DNA of 64,000 nt, taken from Saccharothrix sp. NRRL B-16348. GTDB lineage: Bacteria > Actinomycetota > Actinomycetes > Mycobacteriales > Pseudonocardiaceae. Under the pieces are notes generated by a model. The model worked only from the letters and a program-made list of their open reading frames with translations. It was not told where the DNA came from and did not search any database. The translations under genes were made by a program, and so were the position numbers. Location of the stretch: NCBI RefSeq assembly GCF_001280085.1, contig NZ_LGED01000247.1, positions 16,718 through 80,717 of the forward strand, read 5' to 3'. Position 1 is the first letter of the stretch; each line of letters starts with the position of its first letter. Positions 36,977-46,331 of the stretch are shown here, piece after piece.

Positions 36977-37278
36977 GCCTCGGTCTCGGCCAGCCGACCG
37001 GTCCGGTTGGCCCAGCGCTCGAACACCACGGTGCCGAACGGCGGGATGCTCGCGAGGAGCCCGAGGATCAGCGTCTTGCGGTCCCAGCGGTGCGCCAGCA
37101 TCAACGTCACCAGGACGTAGCCGACGAAGATCGCGCCGTGCACGGGCCCGAAGATCTTGACGCCGATCTCGTTCTCCACCACGACGTACTTGAAGAACAT
37201 GCCGATCAACAGACCGGCCCACGACACCGCCTCGGCCAGGGCGAGCAGGCGGAACCGACCAACAGCGCTGCTGAACAT
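36958..37278 (-). CDS. DUF3817 membrane protein
   Basis: From ATG 37278 this encodes 106 residues. Three hydrophobic helices are seen: FRLLALAEAVSWAGLLIGMF (about 8-27), HGAIFVGYVLVTLMLA (about 43-60) and KTLILGLLASIPPFGTVVF (about 65-85). This spacing, with a KIFGPVHG segment, matches the DUF3817 family of small actinobacterial integral membrane proteins. No function is known. Its start is 49 bp from the left edge of the 22-bp-unit repeat element. Confidence 0.8.
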   Translation of the reverse strand: MFSSAVGRFRLLALAEAVSWAGLLIGMFFKYVVVENEIGVKIFGPVHGAIFVGYVLVTLMLAHRWDRKTLILGLLASIPPFGTVVFERWANRTGRLAETEAQSAND

Positions 37279-37327
37279 GCCCCCATTGTGGCCAGTGACC
37301 CCCCTCACCCCACCCCCACCCCCACCC

Positions 37328-37537
37328 CTCGTGAGTCCTACCTCCAGCCCTCGTGAGTCCTACGTTCAGAACGCGCGTGTCCTACGTTCGCGTACCCCGA
37401 GTTCAACGCTCAGAACAGTCGATCTTGTTCTGAGCGTTGAACTCACGTGTTCTGAACGTAGGACACGCGCGACGCGAACGTAGGACACGCGCGACGTGGA
37501 GGTAGGACTCTCGAGCGGTGAACGTAGGACTCTCGCG
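37328..37537. repeat. Inverted element of 22-bp units, copy 1
   Basis: Four rightward 22-bp units (37328-37349, 37350-37371, 37372-37393, 37394-37415), a 12-bp centre (37416-37427, cagtcgatcttg) and five leftward units (37428-37449, 37450-37471, 37472-37493, 37494-37515, 37516-37537) make up the element. The shared core is GTCCTACGTTCAGAA or close variants. Around the centre, GAGTTCAACGCTCAGAACA (37399-37417) is a perfect 19-bp inverted repeat with 37426-37444, loop 8. The right edge is 2 bp from the stop codon of the ABC permease gene. A second copy at 50080-50254 shares 71 identical bases (37357-37427). Confidence 0.9.
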
Positions 37538-37539
37538 GG

Positions 37540-38583
37540 TCAGTCTTCCCAGCGGAAGATGCGGGCGGCGATGAAGCCCACGACCAGGGTGAACGCGATC
37601 AGGACGGCGGAGGGGACGAGGAGGGCTTCGACGCCCTTGCCCCGCACCAGGACGTCCAGCATGCCGTCGTTCATGTGGCGCAACGGGAAGACGTTCGACA
37701 CGGTCTGCAGCCACGGCGGGGCGTTCTCCACCGGGAAGAACGTGCCCGACAGGAACGCCATCGGCATGATGATGATGTTCGCCGCGCCCGACGCCGCCTC
37801 CTCCGTCTTGCAGAACGCGCCCACCAGCATCCCGACCGCGAAGAACGCCGTCGTGCCCAGCACCAGCAACGGCAGCGCCAGGTACCACTGGCCGGTCAGC
37901 TTCAGCCCGAACACCGGCAGCAACGCCACCGCCACGAACGCCACGCCCTGCGCCACCGCCGTGCCGATGCTCACCAGCACCCGCGACGTCAGCACGGTCG
38001 TCGTGCTCACCGGCGCCAGCCGGATCCGCCGCAGCACCTGCTTCTTCCGCCACGACACCATGGTCAGCGCCGCCCCGAACACACCCGAGATCGAGATCGC
38101 CCACGACAGGATGCCCGGCGTCAGGTACTGGATCGGCTTGAGCGACGCGTCCTCGACCGACTTCGTCTCCAACGTGAACCGCGGCGCCACGTTCGCCGCA
38201 CCCAGGTTGATCTTGTCGACCACGCCGGACACGATCCCGAGCACGGTGCCCGCCGCGACCTGGTCGCTGGCCGCGTAGATCAGCTCCACGCGATCGCCGG
38301 AGACCACCACGGCGGCGGGCAGGTCGCCGTCGTCCACCTTCTGCCGCGCGCTCGCGACGTCACCGTGCTTCTCCAGCTCGATCGCGCCGGTCTGCTCCAA
38401 CGTCGTCAGCACGGGCCCGTCGCCCACCGCCGCGATCTTGGTCTTGTCGCTGCCCGAGTCGCCGAGCAGCAGCCCGAACACGACGAGGAACATCAGCGGG
38501 AACAGGAAGACGAAGAACAACGTCATCTTGTCCCGCAGGAAGCCCTTGATCATCGCGGCCGACAGGCTCCGGAACGCGGTCAT
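37540..38583 (-). CDS. ABC-2 type permease
   Basis: This encodes 347 residues. A first membrane helix near 19-40 (MTLFFVFLFPLMFLVVFGLL) precedes an extracytoplasmic loop of about 130 residues. Five further helices occupy about 168-345, ending in LVVGFIAARIFRWED. The architecture is that of DrrB/ABC-2 exporters with an ATPase partner, and the ATPase gene upstream overlaps its start by 4 bp. The transported compound is unknown; drug or lipid export is typical of the family. Its stop lies against the 22-bp-unit element. Confidence 0.88.
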   Translation of the reverse strand: MTAFRSLSAAMIKGFLRDKMTLFFVFLFPLMFLVVFGLLLGDSGSDKTKIAAVGDGPVLTTLEQTGAIELEKHGDVASARQKVDDGDLPAAVVVSGDRVELIYAASDQVAAGTVLGIVSGVVDKINLGAANVAPRFTLETKSVEDASLKPIQYLTPGILSWAISISGVFGAALTMVSWRKKQVLRRIRLAPVSTTTVLTSRVLVSIGTAVAQGVAFVAVALLPVFGLKLTGQWYLALPLLVLGTTAFFAVGMLVGAFCKTEEAASGAANIIIMPMAFLSGTFFPVENAPPWLQTVSNVFPLRHMNDGMLDVLVRGKGVEALLVPSAVLIAFTLVVGFIAARIFRWED

Positions 38584-39494
38584 GCGCGGTACTCCCGTCC
38601 GGTCAGGTCGAGGAAGACGTCCTCCAGCGTGGCCGTGCGCACCTGCAGGCCGTCCAACGTGCCGCGCTCGGCCAACGCCGACAGCACCGGCGCGGGCTTG
38701 CGGGTGGAGATGGTCAACGACACCTCGTCCTCCTGCGCGTCGTCCACACCGGTGATGCCCCGCGCCGCCTCACGCGTCAGCAGCCCCTTCTGCAGCACCA
38801 CGTGCGTGGGCGCGTCGAGACCGCGCACCAACGTCGCGGGCGCGTCCATGGCGAGGATCCGTCCCCGGTCCATGATCGCCACGCGGTCGCACAGGATCTC
38901 GGCCTCGTCCAGGTAGTGCGTCGTGTAGACGATGGTCTTGCCCCTGGCCTGGATCGCGCGCAGCACGTCCCACAGGTTGCGCCTGGCCTGCGGGTCCAGC
39001 GCGGCGGTCGGCTCGTCGAGGAAGACGAGGTCCGGGTCGTGGACGAGGGCGCACGCGATCGACAGGCGCTGGCGCTGGCCGCCGGAGAGCTTGTTCTCCT
39101 GCACGTCCGCCTTGTCGGTCAGGCCGACGAGCTCCAGCATCTCGTCCGCCTTGCGCCGGCTCACGCCGTACAGCGAGCCGAACGTCTGGAGCTGTTCACG
39201 GGCGGTCAGCTTCTCGAAGAAGCTCGACGCCTGCAGCTGCACGCCGATGCGCGGCAGCAGCTTCGGGTTGCGCGGCCACGGCTGCTCGCCGAGCAGCGTC
39301 ACCTGGCCGCCGTCGGGCTTGCGCAGCCCCTCGACGATCTCCAGCGTGGTGGTCTTGCCCGCGCCGTTCGGCCCCAGGATGCCGAAGAACTCCCCCTCGG
39401 CGACGGTGAACGAGACGCCGTCCACCGCCTTCAGCTCGCCGTAGCTCTTTCTGATGTCGGCAACCACGACGGCCGGTATGCGTGCCCCTGTCAT
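38580..39494 (-). CDS. ABC exporter ATP-binding protein (DrrA-like)
   Basis: This encodes 304 residues. The Walker A motif is GPNGAGKTTTLEIV, the Q-loop is QLQASSFFEKLTAREQL, the signature is NKLSGGQRQRL, Walker B is LVFLDEPTAALD and the H-loop is YTTHYLDEAE. The C-terminal extension of about 80 residues (ending TLEDVFLDLTGREYRA) is typical of DrrA/CcmA-type ATPases that pair with ABC-2 permeases. ATGA overlap with the permease indicates one translation unit. It is transcribed from the 117-bp gap before the GH92 gene. Confidence 0.92.
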   Translation of the reverse strand: MTGARIPAVVVADIRKSYGELKAVDGVSFTVAEGEFFGILGPNGAGKTTTLEIVEGLRKPDGGQVTLLGEQPWPRNPKLLPRIGVQLQASSFFEKLTAREQLQTFGSLYGVSRRKADEMLELVGLTDKADVQENKLSGGQRQRLSIACALVHDPDLVFLDEPTAALDPQARRNLWDVLRAIQARGKTIVYTTHYLDEAEILCDRVAIMDRGRILAMDAPATLVRGLDAPTHVVLQKGLLTREAARGITGVDDAQEDEVSLTISTRKPAPVLSALAERGTLDGLQVRTATLEDVFLDLTGREYRA

Positions 39495-39611
39495 GGCTGG
39501 ACGGTATGCCGTGCCGGGAGCCGCCGGCGGCGCTTCGATCCGTTCGCGACGGAAGTCAGCGCCGATCGAGACTTTCGGCGGATCCCCTGGTAGCTCTGCG
39601 CGCGGAGCCGA

Positions 39612-41846
39612 TCACGAGACGTGCTCACCTGTGCAGGGCGAGGGCGGTGCGGACGACGGGCCGGTCGCCCACGTCGCCTCCGCGGGGTCCGTCGTCAGGG
39701 CGTAGTCGAGGTGCGCGCCGTCGAGCCGGTCGACGTTCAGGTACGCCTGGTCCCACGGCGTGCCGTCGACGGCGAGCGAACGCACGTACTGCAGCTTCGA
39801 CGGGTCCGCGCCGGCCGCCGTGACGGTGATGTCACGGCCGTTCTCCAGGTGCACCACCGCCCGGTCGAACCTCGGCGCGTTCAGCACGAAGTCACCGGTG
39901 CCCGGCGTCACCGGGTACAGGCCCAACGCGCTGAGCACGTACCAAGCCGACATCTGACCCAGGTCGTCGTTGCCGGTCACGCCGTTCGGCGCGTCGACGA
40001 ACAACGTCTGCGCCGCCCGCACCACGGCCGACGTCTTCCACGGCTGCCCCACCAGCGCGTACAGCCACGGCACGTGCAGGTCCGGCTCGTTGTTGGGGTT
40101 GTAGCGGAACTGGTTGTAGTAGCTGTAGGGCCCGACGACCCACTTCGAGCGCACGGTCCCCGCCGGGTCCGCCACCAGGTCCGGGTAGGCGAAGAAGTCG
40201 TCCAGCCGGGCCAGCGCCGCGGCACGGCCGCCGAGCAGTCCGACCAGACCGGGCACGTCCTGCTGCGCCAGCCACTGGTACTGCCACGCCGTGCCCTCGT
40301 GGAAGCCGTCCGGGCCCTGCGGGCTGAACGGCGCCAGCCACCTGCCGTCGCGCAGCTTCGGCCGGGGGAAGCCGGTGAACCCGCGGTCGGACACCGAGCT
40401 GTCCCACAGCACCCGGTAGTTCAGCCCGCGGCGGCGCAGGATCTCGGCGTCGTCGTGGTGCCCCAGCGCCTGAGCCATGATCCACAGCGAGCAGTCCGCC
40501 AGCGCGTACTCCAACGTCGCCGAAGCGCCGTGGTGCGGGTCGACGTCCTGCCCCTTCTTGCGGAAGTCCTTGTCGTACTGCACGAAACCGTTCCGCAGGT
40601 AGGACGGGTTGCCCGCCCGGCCCTCGAACGGCGACGACGGCGGCGGCACACCCGTCGCGTTCTGCCACAGCGCGTCGTAGGCCCGCTCCTCCAGCCCCTC
40701 CAGCGCGCCGAACCGCCACAGGTCCACCAGGAACGGCGTCACGGGGTCGCCGGTCATGGTGTTCGTCTCCTGGTTGGCGTAGGCCCACCGGGGCAGCCAG
40801 CCGCCCTGCTCGTGGATCGCCAGCAACGACCGCGCGATGTCCTTCGCCCGCGCCGGCCGCAGCAACGCCAGCAGCTGGTTCTGCGCGCGGTAGGTGTCCC
40901 AGAGCGAGAAGTACTCGTAGTAGGTCCAGCCGTCGGCCGTGTGCACCCGCCCGTCGAACCCGCGGTACCGGCCGTCCACGTCGTTGCCCGTCAACGGTTG
41001 CAGCAGCACGTGGTAGAGCGCGGTGTAGAAGACGGTGCGGTCGGTGCCGGTCGAGGACGTCTCGACGGTCGACAGCTCACGCCGCCACGCCTCCTGAGCC
41101 GCCGCGCGCAACTCCTCGAATGCCTTCCCCCGAGCTTCGCCGAGGTTCCTCGCGGCGCCGTCCGCGTCCACGTGCGAGATCGCGGTGGCCGCGGTCACCG
41201 GGCCGTCCTCGAACGTCACCCACTGCCCGCGCAGCCCCGCGCCGCCCTCCGCGCCACCCCAGTTGCCGGTCGCCTTGAACGGCCGGTCGAACGTCGTGGT
41301 GAAGTACGTCGTGTACGGCTTGCCGCCGCAGAACGCCTGCGCCACCACGGTTCCGGCCAACGTCCGGTCGTCCACCACCCGCACGCCGCTGGAGAAGACC
41401 GGCTCGCCGTCGTTCGCCTGGCCCACGTTCACCAGCACGTGCGGCGTCACGCCCGCCGGGAACGTGAACCGCTCCACCCCGGCACGGGTCGTCGCCGTCG
41501 TCTCCACCGTGATGCCGGACGCCAGCCGCACGCGGTAGTACCCGGGCTTGCCGACCTCGCCCTCGTGCGTGTACGCGGCGCCGTACGCGCGGTGGTCGAA
41601 GGTGCGCGGCAGGCCCGTGGTCGGCAGGATCGACACCAGGCCGCCCTGCTCCGAGCACCCCGCCCCGGACAGGAAGAAGTGCCCGAAGCCCCGGATCACC
41701 GGGTCGTCGTAGCGGTAGCCGGCGTAGTGCGAGCCGATCGGGCTCGAATGGGCCATGCCGAACGGCATCGACGCGCCCGGGAACGTGTTCCCGTCGTCCT
41801 TCGTGCCGATGAACGTGTTCACCGACTCCACCGGGTCAGCCGTCAC
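39612..41846 (-). CDS. GH92 family alpha-mannosidase, apparently without signal peptide
   Basis: This encodes 744 residues from GTG 41846. It opens directly with the GH92 signature NTFIGTKDDGNTFPGASMPF and lacks any leader, so a cytoplasmic protein is predicted. The C-terminal catalytic motif GVTGNDDLGQMSAWYVLSAL carries the acid residues typical of the family, which cleaves alpha-mannosides with Ca2+. It is downstream of the larger exported GH92 by 15 bp and probably co-transcribed. This is an inside/outside pair, so the internal enzyme may finish mannosides imported by the ABC system across the divergent promoter. Confidence 0.9.
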   Translation of the reverse strand: MTADPVESVNTFIGTKDDGNTFPGASMPFGMAHSSPIGSHYAGYRYDDPVIRGFGHFFLSGAGCSEQGGLVSILPTTGLPRTFDHRAYGAAYTHEGEVGKPGYYRVRLASGITVETTATTRAGVERFTFPAGVTPHVLVNVGQANDGEPVFSSGVRVVDDRTLAGTVVAQAFCGGKPYTTYFTTTFDRPFKATGNWGGAEGGAGLRGQWVTFEDGPVTAATAISHVDADGAARNLGEARGKAFEELRAAAQEAWRRELSTVETSSTGTDRTVFYTALYHVLLQPLTGNDVDGRYRGFDGRVHTADGWTYYEYFSLWDTYRAQNQLLALLRPARAKDIARSLLAIHEQGGWLPRWAYANQETNTMTGDPVTPFLVDLWRFGALEGLEERAYDALWQNATGVPPPSSPFEGRAGNPSYLRNGFVQYDKDFRKKGQDVDPHHGASATLEYALADCSLWIMAQALGHHDDAEILRRRGLNYRVLWDSSVSDRGFTGFPRPKLRDGRWLAPFSPQGPDGFHEGTAWQYQWLAQQDVPGLVGLLGGRAAALARLDDFFAYPDLVADPAGTVRSKWVVGPYSYYNQFRYNPNNEPDLHVPWLYALVGQPWKTSAVVRAAQTLFVDAPNGVTGNDDLGQMSAWYVLSALGLYPVTPGTGDFVLNAPRFDRAVVHLENGRDITVTAAGADPSKLQYVRSLAVDGTPWDQAYLNVDRLDGAHLDYALTTDPAEATWATGPSSAPPSPCTGEHVS

Positions 41847-41861
41847 CGATCCACCATAGGG

Positions 41862-44800
41862 TCACGCCACCGCGATGGCGAACACGTGCAACGTCCCGCC
41901 GGTCACCGACGCGGGCAACGTCACCGACCGGACCTGCTTGCCCGCCTGCAACGCGATCGGCGCGGTCGCGAACACGTGCACCTTGAGCTGCTGCGGTTCC
42001 CCGCTGGAGTTGTTGCGGTACGGCGTCGTGGCCACGGTCCGGTTGTCGAACGACGGCGGCAGGTTCGCCGCGCCGCCCAGCGCCCAGTCGGAGAACCCGA
42101 CCTCGGCGCTCTGCGTGCTGCCGTCGGTGTAGGTGACGGTGAGCGTGCCGGACGCCTTGCCACCCGCCGCGCTGCCCAGCAGCCCGAGCTTCGCCGCACC
42201 CGCCGGCGCGGTGAGCGTCACCGTCTCGCCGGACGCGTTCACGTTGTCCGACTCACCGACCGGCGACGTGGGCCAGGTGTAGGTGAGGCCGTCGGAGGCG
42301 ACCGTGCCGCCCGGTGTCACGCCCGCGGCGGCCAGCGCCTCCCGCGAGTAGCTCCACCCGCCGCCGTCGAAGTTGCCGATGGCCTGGTCGTCGTCCGGTG
42401 ACGTGCCGACGTTGTCGAACGCCGCGCGCAGGCTGCCCGGCTCGGCCACCAGCACCGAGATCGTGGACCTCTGGCCCGTCGAGAACGTCAGCGGCACGCG
42501 GAGGGTCTGCTCGGGCGCGTCGGCGGCCACCGCGACGGTGACCTCGACACCGGCCTTCTCCCCCGGCGGGATCGTCACCTGGCCGGACGTCGGGGTGAGC
42601 GTGATCCCGGCCGGTGGCTGCGCGGTCCACGACACCTTGCCGCCGTCGCCGGAGAAGTCCTGCGCGCCGATCGTCACGGTGCCGCTGCCGCCCGCGGGCA
42701 GCACCAGCCGTCCCGGTTCCACGTACGCCTGCTGCCCGACCTCGCCGTCCCGGAACGAGGGCGGCGCGTCGGCCGGTCCCGTGCCCCAGGCGGTGGGCGT
42801 CGCGGACAGCCCGAACTCGACCGTGCCGCCGTTCGCGACGAACGACTCGGGCAGCCAGGTGCGGGTCTGCGCGCGGCCGTTCAGCTTGAGGTCCGCCACG
42901 TGGGCGCCGCTGCCCGACGCCTTGATCACGATCGGCGCGCCGTTCGGCCGGGTGATCGTGACCTCGCTGAACAGCGGGCTGTTGAGCACCAGCTCGGCGC
43001 GGCCCGGGATCACCGGGTACATGCCCAGCGCCGCCCACACGTACCAGGACGACATCTGGCCGAGGTCGTCGTTGCCCATCAGCCCGTCCGGACCGGGGCC
43101 GAACAGCTCGGTGACCGCGCGCCGCGTCACGGCCTGGGTCTTCGCCGGCGCGCCCGCCCAGTTGTAGAGCCACAGCGAGTGCATGATCGGCTCGTTGCCG
43201 AGGAACGCGTACGGCTCGTCCGGGCCGGCGTTCAGCTTGGTGAAGAACGCGTCCAGCCGGTCGCGGACCTTCGCGTCGCCGCCCATCGCGGTGAACAGGC
43301 CGCGCGCGTTGTACGGCACCATCCACGTGTACTGGGCGGCGTTGCCCTCGACCCAGTTGTCCGGGCTGCCCGGCGTGAACGGCTCCACGTACGAGCCGTC
43401 CCGGTTGCGGGCCTGGGTGTAGCCGGTGGCCGGGTTGAAGACGTTCTGCCAGTACTGGGCGCGTTTCATGAACGTCTGCCAGGTCGCGCCGTCGCCCAGG
43501 CGGCGGGCGAGGTCGGCGATGGCGAAGTCCGCGGTCGTGTACTCCAGGGTCGTCGCGGGCGGACCCCAGACGTTGCGCGCGCCGATCGGCACGTACCCGA
43601 GGTCCATGTACTCGGTGAGGCCGGGGCGTTCCTCGTAGCCCTGGGTCGGCTGGGTCGCGCCGCGCAGCATCAGCAGCAGGGCTTTCCGCGCGTCGAAGTC
43701 CTTGGCGCCGAACGCATAAGCGCTGGCCACCATCACGTGGTACGGGTCGCCGACCATGACGCCGGTGTACCCGTTGGCCACCGTCCAGCGGTCCCACGAG
43801 CCGCCCTGCTCGGCGAACGCCATCATCGAGCGGACCATGTCCGAGGCTTCCGCGGGCGCGAGCAGCGACAGCAACTGCATCTCGGAGCGGTAGACGTCCC
43901 AGCCGGAGAAGTTGGTGTAGACGGCGTGGCCGCGGTCGGCGGTGTGGACGCGGCCGTCGAAGCCGGGGTAGCGGCCGTCGACGTCGGAGAAGACGTTGGG
44001 CTGCAACAGGGAGTGGTAGAGCGCGGTGTAGAACGTGGTGCGCTGGGCGTCCGTGCCGCCAGTGACCTTCACCTGGTTGAGCCGGTCGTTCCACGCCTGG
44101 CGGGCGGCGGCGCGCACGGCGTCGAACGACTTGCCGTTGCTCTCCGCCTTCAGGTTGTTCTTCGCGCCGTCGATCGAGACGAACGACAGGCCGACGCGCA
44201 TCGTGACGTCCGGGTCGTCGAACGTCACCCAACCGCCCGAACCCGGACCCGACACGGTGGTGTCCTCGGCTTCGACATCACGCCCGCCTTGCGCCTCAAG
44301 GGTTTTCGGCGCGTCACCGAGGCCGTCGCGGACGCCGGAGCCGCCGCGTTCGGTCGACCGGCCGGGCGTGACGGCGCCGTTCTTCCAGGTGCCGACGGAG
44401 GCGAACGGCTGGTCGAACCGGGCGTGGAAGTACACCCGGTAGCGGTGGTCCGCGCCGCAGAACCGGCCGCTGGTCGCCCAGCCGCTGATGGTGTCAGCGC
44501 CGATGGTGACCTCGGCGTCGTCCGTGCCGGAGATGGAGCCGGAGGTGTTGACCAGCAACGTGGACGGCTGCCCGCCGGGGTAGGCGAACCGGCCGACGCC
44601 CGTGCGCTGCGTGACCGTCAACTCGACCTTCGTCCCGCTGTCGAGGGTCACCCCGTAGTAGCCGGGGGACGCGGCCTCGTTGCCGTGCGAGAACGTCGAC
44701 ACGTACCGGTCGGGGTCGGTCGCGGGCGACGTGGTCACCTCGCCCGTGAACGGCATGATCGGGATGTCCTGGTAGGTCGAGCAGCCCGCGCCGGACAGGT

Positions 44801-45104
44801 GGGTGAGGCTGAAGCCCCGGATCCGGTCGTCCTCGTAGGCGTAGCCGCCGTGCTGGCGGGTCACCGTGTCCGGGCTCCACTGCACCATGCCGAACGGCAC
44901 GTCCGCGCCGGGGAAGTTGTTGCCCGCGCCGCCGCCGGTGCCGTGGTCCGGGCCACCCGGCTGGGTGCCGACGAACGGGTTCACCCACCTCGCCAGGTCG
45001 TCCGGCTGCGCCCGCGAGGCGACCGGATGGGCCACCGCGAGTGCCGCCGAGAGACCCATCACCGCCGCGAGGGTGAAAGTCGTCCGCACCTTCGACGTTC
45101 CCAT
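41862..45104 (-). CDS. Secreted GH92 family alpha-mannosidase with C-terminal accessory domains
   Basis: From ATG 45104 (GGAGG upstream) this encodes 1080 residues. The signal peptide is TFTLAAVMGLSAALAVA with cleavage near ASRAQ. The GH92 domain spans about 35-750 (VNPFVGTQPGG, NNFPGADVPFGM, later GNDDLGQMSSWYVWAALGMY). After it come a NEW3-like beta-sandwich (about 765-880, WTAQPPAGITLTPTSGQVTI) and a last beta-rich domain resembling a carbohydrate-binding or NPCBM-type module. It would trim alpha-mannans or N-glycans outside the cell. A LacI-type operator lies 44 bp upstream. Confidence 0.92.
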   Translation of the reverse strand: MGTSKVRTTFTLAAVMGLSAALAVAHPVASRAQPDDLARWVNPFVGTQPGGPDHGTGGGAGNNFPGADVPFGMVQWSPDTVTRQHGGYAYEDDRIRGFSLTHLSGAGCSTYQDIPIMPFTGEVTTSPATDPDRYVSTFSHGNEAASPGYYGVTLDSGTKVELTVTQRTGVGRFAYPGGQPSTLLVNTSGSISGTDDAEVTIGADTISGWATSGRFCGADHRYRVYFHARFDQPFASVGTWKNGAVTPGRSTERGGSGVRDGLGDAPKTLEAQGGRDVEAEDTTVSGPGSGGWVTFDDPDVTMRVGLSFVSIDGAKNNLKAESNGKSFDAVRAAARQAWNDRLNQVKVTGGTDAQRTTFYTALYHSLLQPNVFSDVDGRYPGFDGRVHTADRGHAVYTNFSGWDVYRSEMQLLSLLAPAEASDMVRSMMAFAEQGGSWDRWTVANGYTGVMVGDPYHVMVASAYAFGAKDFDARKALLLMLRGATQPTQGYEERPGLTEYMDLGYVPIGARNVWGPPATTLEYTTADFAIADLARRLGDGATWQTFMKRAQYWQNVFNPATGYTQARNRDGSYVEPFTPGSPDNWVEGNAAQYTWMVPYNARGLFTAMGGDAKVRDRLDAFFTKLNAGPDEPYAFLGNEPIMHSLWLYNWAGAPAKTQAVTRRAVTELFGPGPDGLMGNDDLGQMSSWYVWAALGMYPVIPGRAELVLNSPLFSEVTITRPNGAPIVIKASGSGAHVADLKLNGRAQTRTWLPESFVANGGTVEFGLSATPTAWGTGPADAPPSFRDGEVGQQAYVEPGRLVLPAGGSGTVTIGAQDFSGDGGKVSWTAQPPAGITLTPTSGQVTIPPGEKAGVEVTVAVAADAPEQTLRVPLTFSTGQRSTISVLVAEPGSLRAAFDNVGTSPDDDQAIGNFDGGGWSYSREALAAAGVTPGGTVASDGLTYTWPTSPVGESDNVNASGETVTLTAPAGAAKLGLLGSAAGGKASGTLTVTYTDGSTQSAEVGFSDWALGGAANLPPSFDNRTVATTPYRNNSSGEPQQLKVHVFATAPIALQAGKQVRSVTLPASVTGGTLHVFAIAVA

Positions 45105-45147
45105 GAGCGCGCCTCCGGAGTCCGAATTGTCGGCTTGGCCGACGGTT

Positions 45148-45159
45148 GACAACGCTGTC
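45148..45159. promoter_or_regulatory. LacI-type operator before the GH92 pair
   Basis: GACAACGCTGTC differs by one base from the perfect palindrome GACAACGTTGTC found at the lacI start (45293-45304). It is 44-55 bases upstream of the secreted GH92 start. Two similar sites on both sides of the divergent genes suggest joint control by the adjacent LacI protein. Confidence 0.65.
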
Positions 45160-45252
45160 CACGAACGATCCGTAATCGCATACTCGCGGAGAGTGTGGGG
45201 GTGGCGTCAACCCCGAGGCCGACTGTTGTCCGGTTCGAGACAGTGCCGGGCG

Positions 45253-45281
45253 TTGACATCCGTTAATACGAGGTGTGTGAT
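45253..45281 (+). promoter_or_regulatory. Promoter of the lacI operon
   Basis: TTGACA (45253-45258), a 17-bp spacer and TGTGAT (45276-45281) fit a housekeeping sigma-70-type promoter, with a transcription start around 45288, only 2-3 bases before the lacI ATG. The mRNA would be almost leaderless, and the operator at 45293-45304 would lie at about +5 to +16. Confidence 0.6.
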
Positions 45282-45290
45282 TCGCGCACT

Positions 45291-46331
45291 ATGACAACGT
45301 TGTCCCCGAACGGCGCGGCAGGCGCCCGCAAGGTGCGGCGGGCCACGATGAACGACGTGGCGCGGCTGGCGGGCGTCAGCATCAAGACCGTCTCACGCGT
45401 GGTGAACGACGAGGCGGGCGTGCACCCGGCCACGGCCGAACGGGTGCTCGCCGCGATCGACCAGCTCGGCTTCCGGCGCAACCTCAGCGCCCGCAACCTG
45501 CGCCGCGGCTCGTCCACGGGCACGGTCGGCCTGGTGCTGGAGGACGTCGGCAACCCGTTCTACTCGGGCGTCACGCGCGCGGTCGAGGAGATCGCCCGGC
45601 TGCGCGGACGGCAGGTCATCACCGGTTCGTCCGACGAGGACCCGGCGCGGGAGCGCGAGCTGTCGCTGGAGTTCTGCTCGCGCCGCGTGGACGGGCTGCT
45701 GATCGTGCCCGCCGGGTTGCAGCACGGGTACCTCGTGCCGGAGATGCGGGCGGGCACGCCGGTGGTGTTCCTGGACCGGCCGGCGGGCGACGTGGTGGCC
45801 GACACCGTGCTGGTGGACAACATCGGCGGCACCGCCGAGGCCGTCACGCACCTGGCGTCGTTCGGGCACCGGCGGATCGCGTTCCTCGGCGACGCGCCGG
45901 ACATCTTCACCGCCAACGAACGCCTCCGCGGCTACCGCGAGGGCTGCCTGCGGACCGGCATCGGTTATCACGAGTCGCTGGTCGTCATGGGCCCGCACGA
46001 CGAGGAGTCGGTGCGCAAGGCGTTGCAGGGCCTGCAGAACGCCGCCGACCCGGCGACCGCCGTGGTGACCGGCAACAACCGGATCACCGTGCACGCGGTG
46101 CGCGCGTTGGCGGGCAGCTCGGTGCGGCCCGCGCTGGTGGGCTTCGACGACTTCGAGCTGGCCGACCTGCTGTCGCCGCCGGTGACCGTGATCGCGCACG
46201 ACGCGAGCGCGCTCGGCAAGGCAGCGGCGGACCTGCTCTTCGCCCGACTGGACGGCGACGGCTCCCCACCGCGCCGCGTCGTCCTGCCGGTCCGGTTGGT
46301 GGCCCGTGGATCAGGAGAGGTACCGGCATGA
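45291..46331 (+). CDS. LacI family regulator of the mannoside locus
   Basis: From ATG 45291 this encodes 346 residues. The LacI helix-turn-helix with hinge is at about 20-70 (MNDVARLAGVSIKTVSRVVN, then DEAGVHPATAERV). The periplasmic-binding-protein-like sensor follows (VGLVLEDVGNPFYSGVTRAV, FGHRRIAFLGD, FDDFELADLL). It is divergent from the GH92 genes and overlaps the ManA-like gene by ATGA. The palindrome GACAACGTTGTC overlaps its own start codon, indicating autoregulation. The expected inducer is a mannose-type sugar or its phosphate. Confidence 0.92.
   Translation: MTTLSPNGAAGARKVRRATMNDVARLAGVSIKTVSRVVNDEAGVHPATAERVLAAIDQLGFRRNLSARNLRRGSSTGTVGLVLEDVGNPFYSGVTRAVEEIARLRGRQVITGSSDEDPARERELSLEFCSRRVDGLLIVPAGLQHGYLVPEMRAGTPVVFLDRPAGDVVADTVLVDNIGGTAEAVTHLASFGHRRIAFLGDAPDIFTANERLRGYREGCLRTGIGYHESLVVMGPHDEESVRKALQGLQNAADPATAVVTGNNRITVHAVRALAGSSVRPALVGFDDFELADLLSPPVTVIAHDASALGKAAADLLFARLDGDGSPPRRVVLPVRLVARGSGEVPA
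45293..45304. promoter_or_regulatory. LacI-type operator overlapping the lacI start
   Basis: GACAACGTTGTC is a perfect 12-bp palindrome starting at the G of the lacI ATG. It lies just after the predicted transcription start, so a bound repressor would block both initiation and clearance. Confidence 0.7.
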
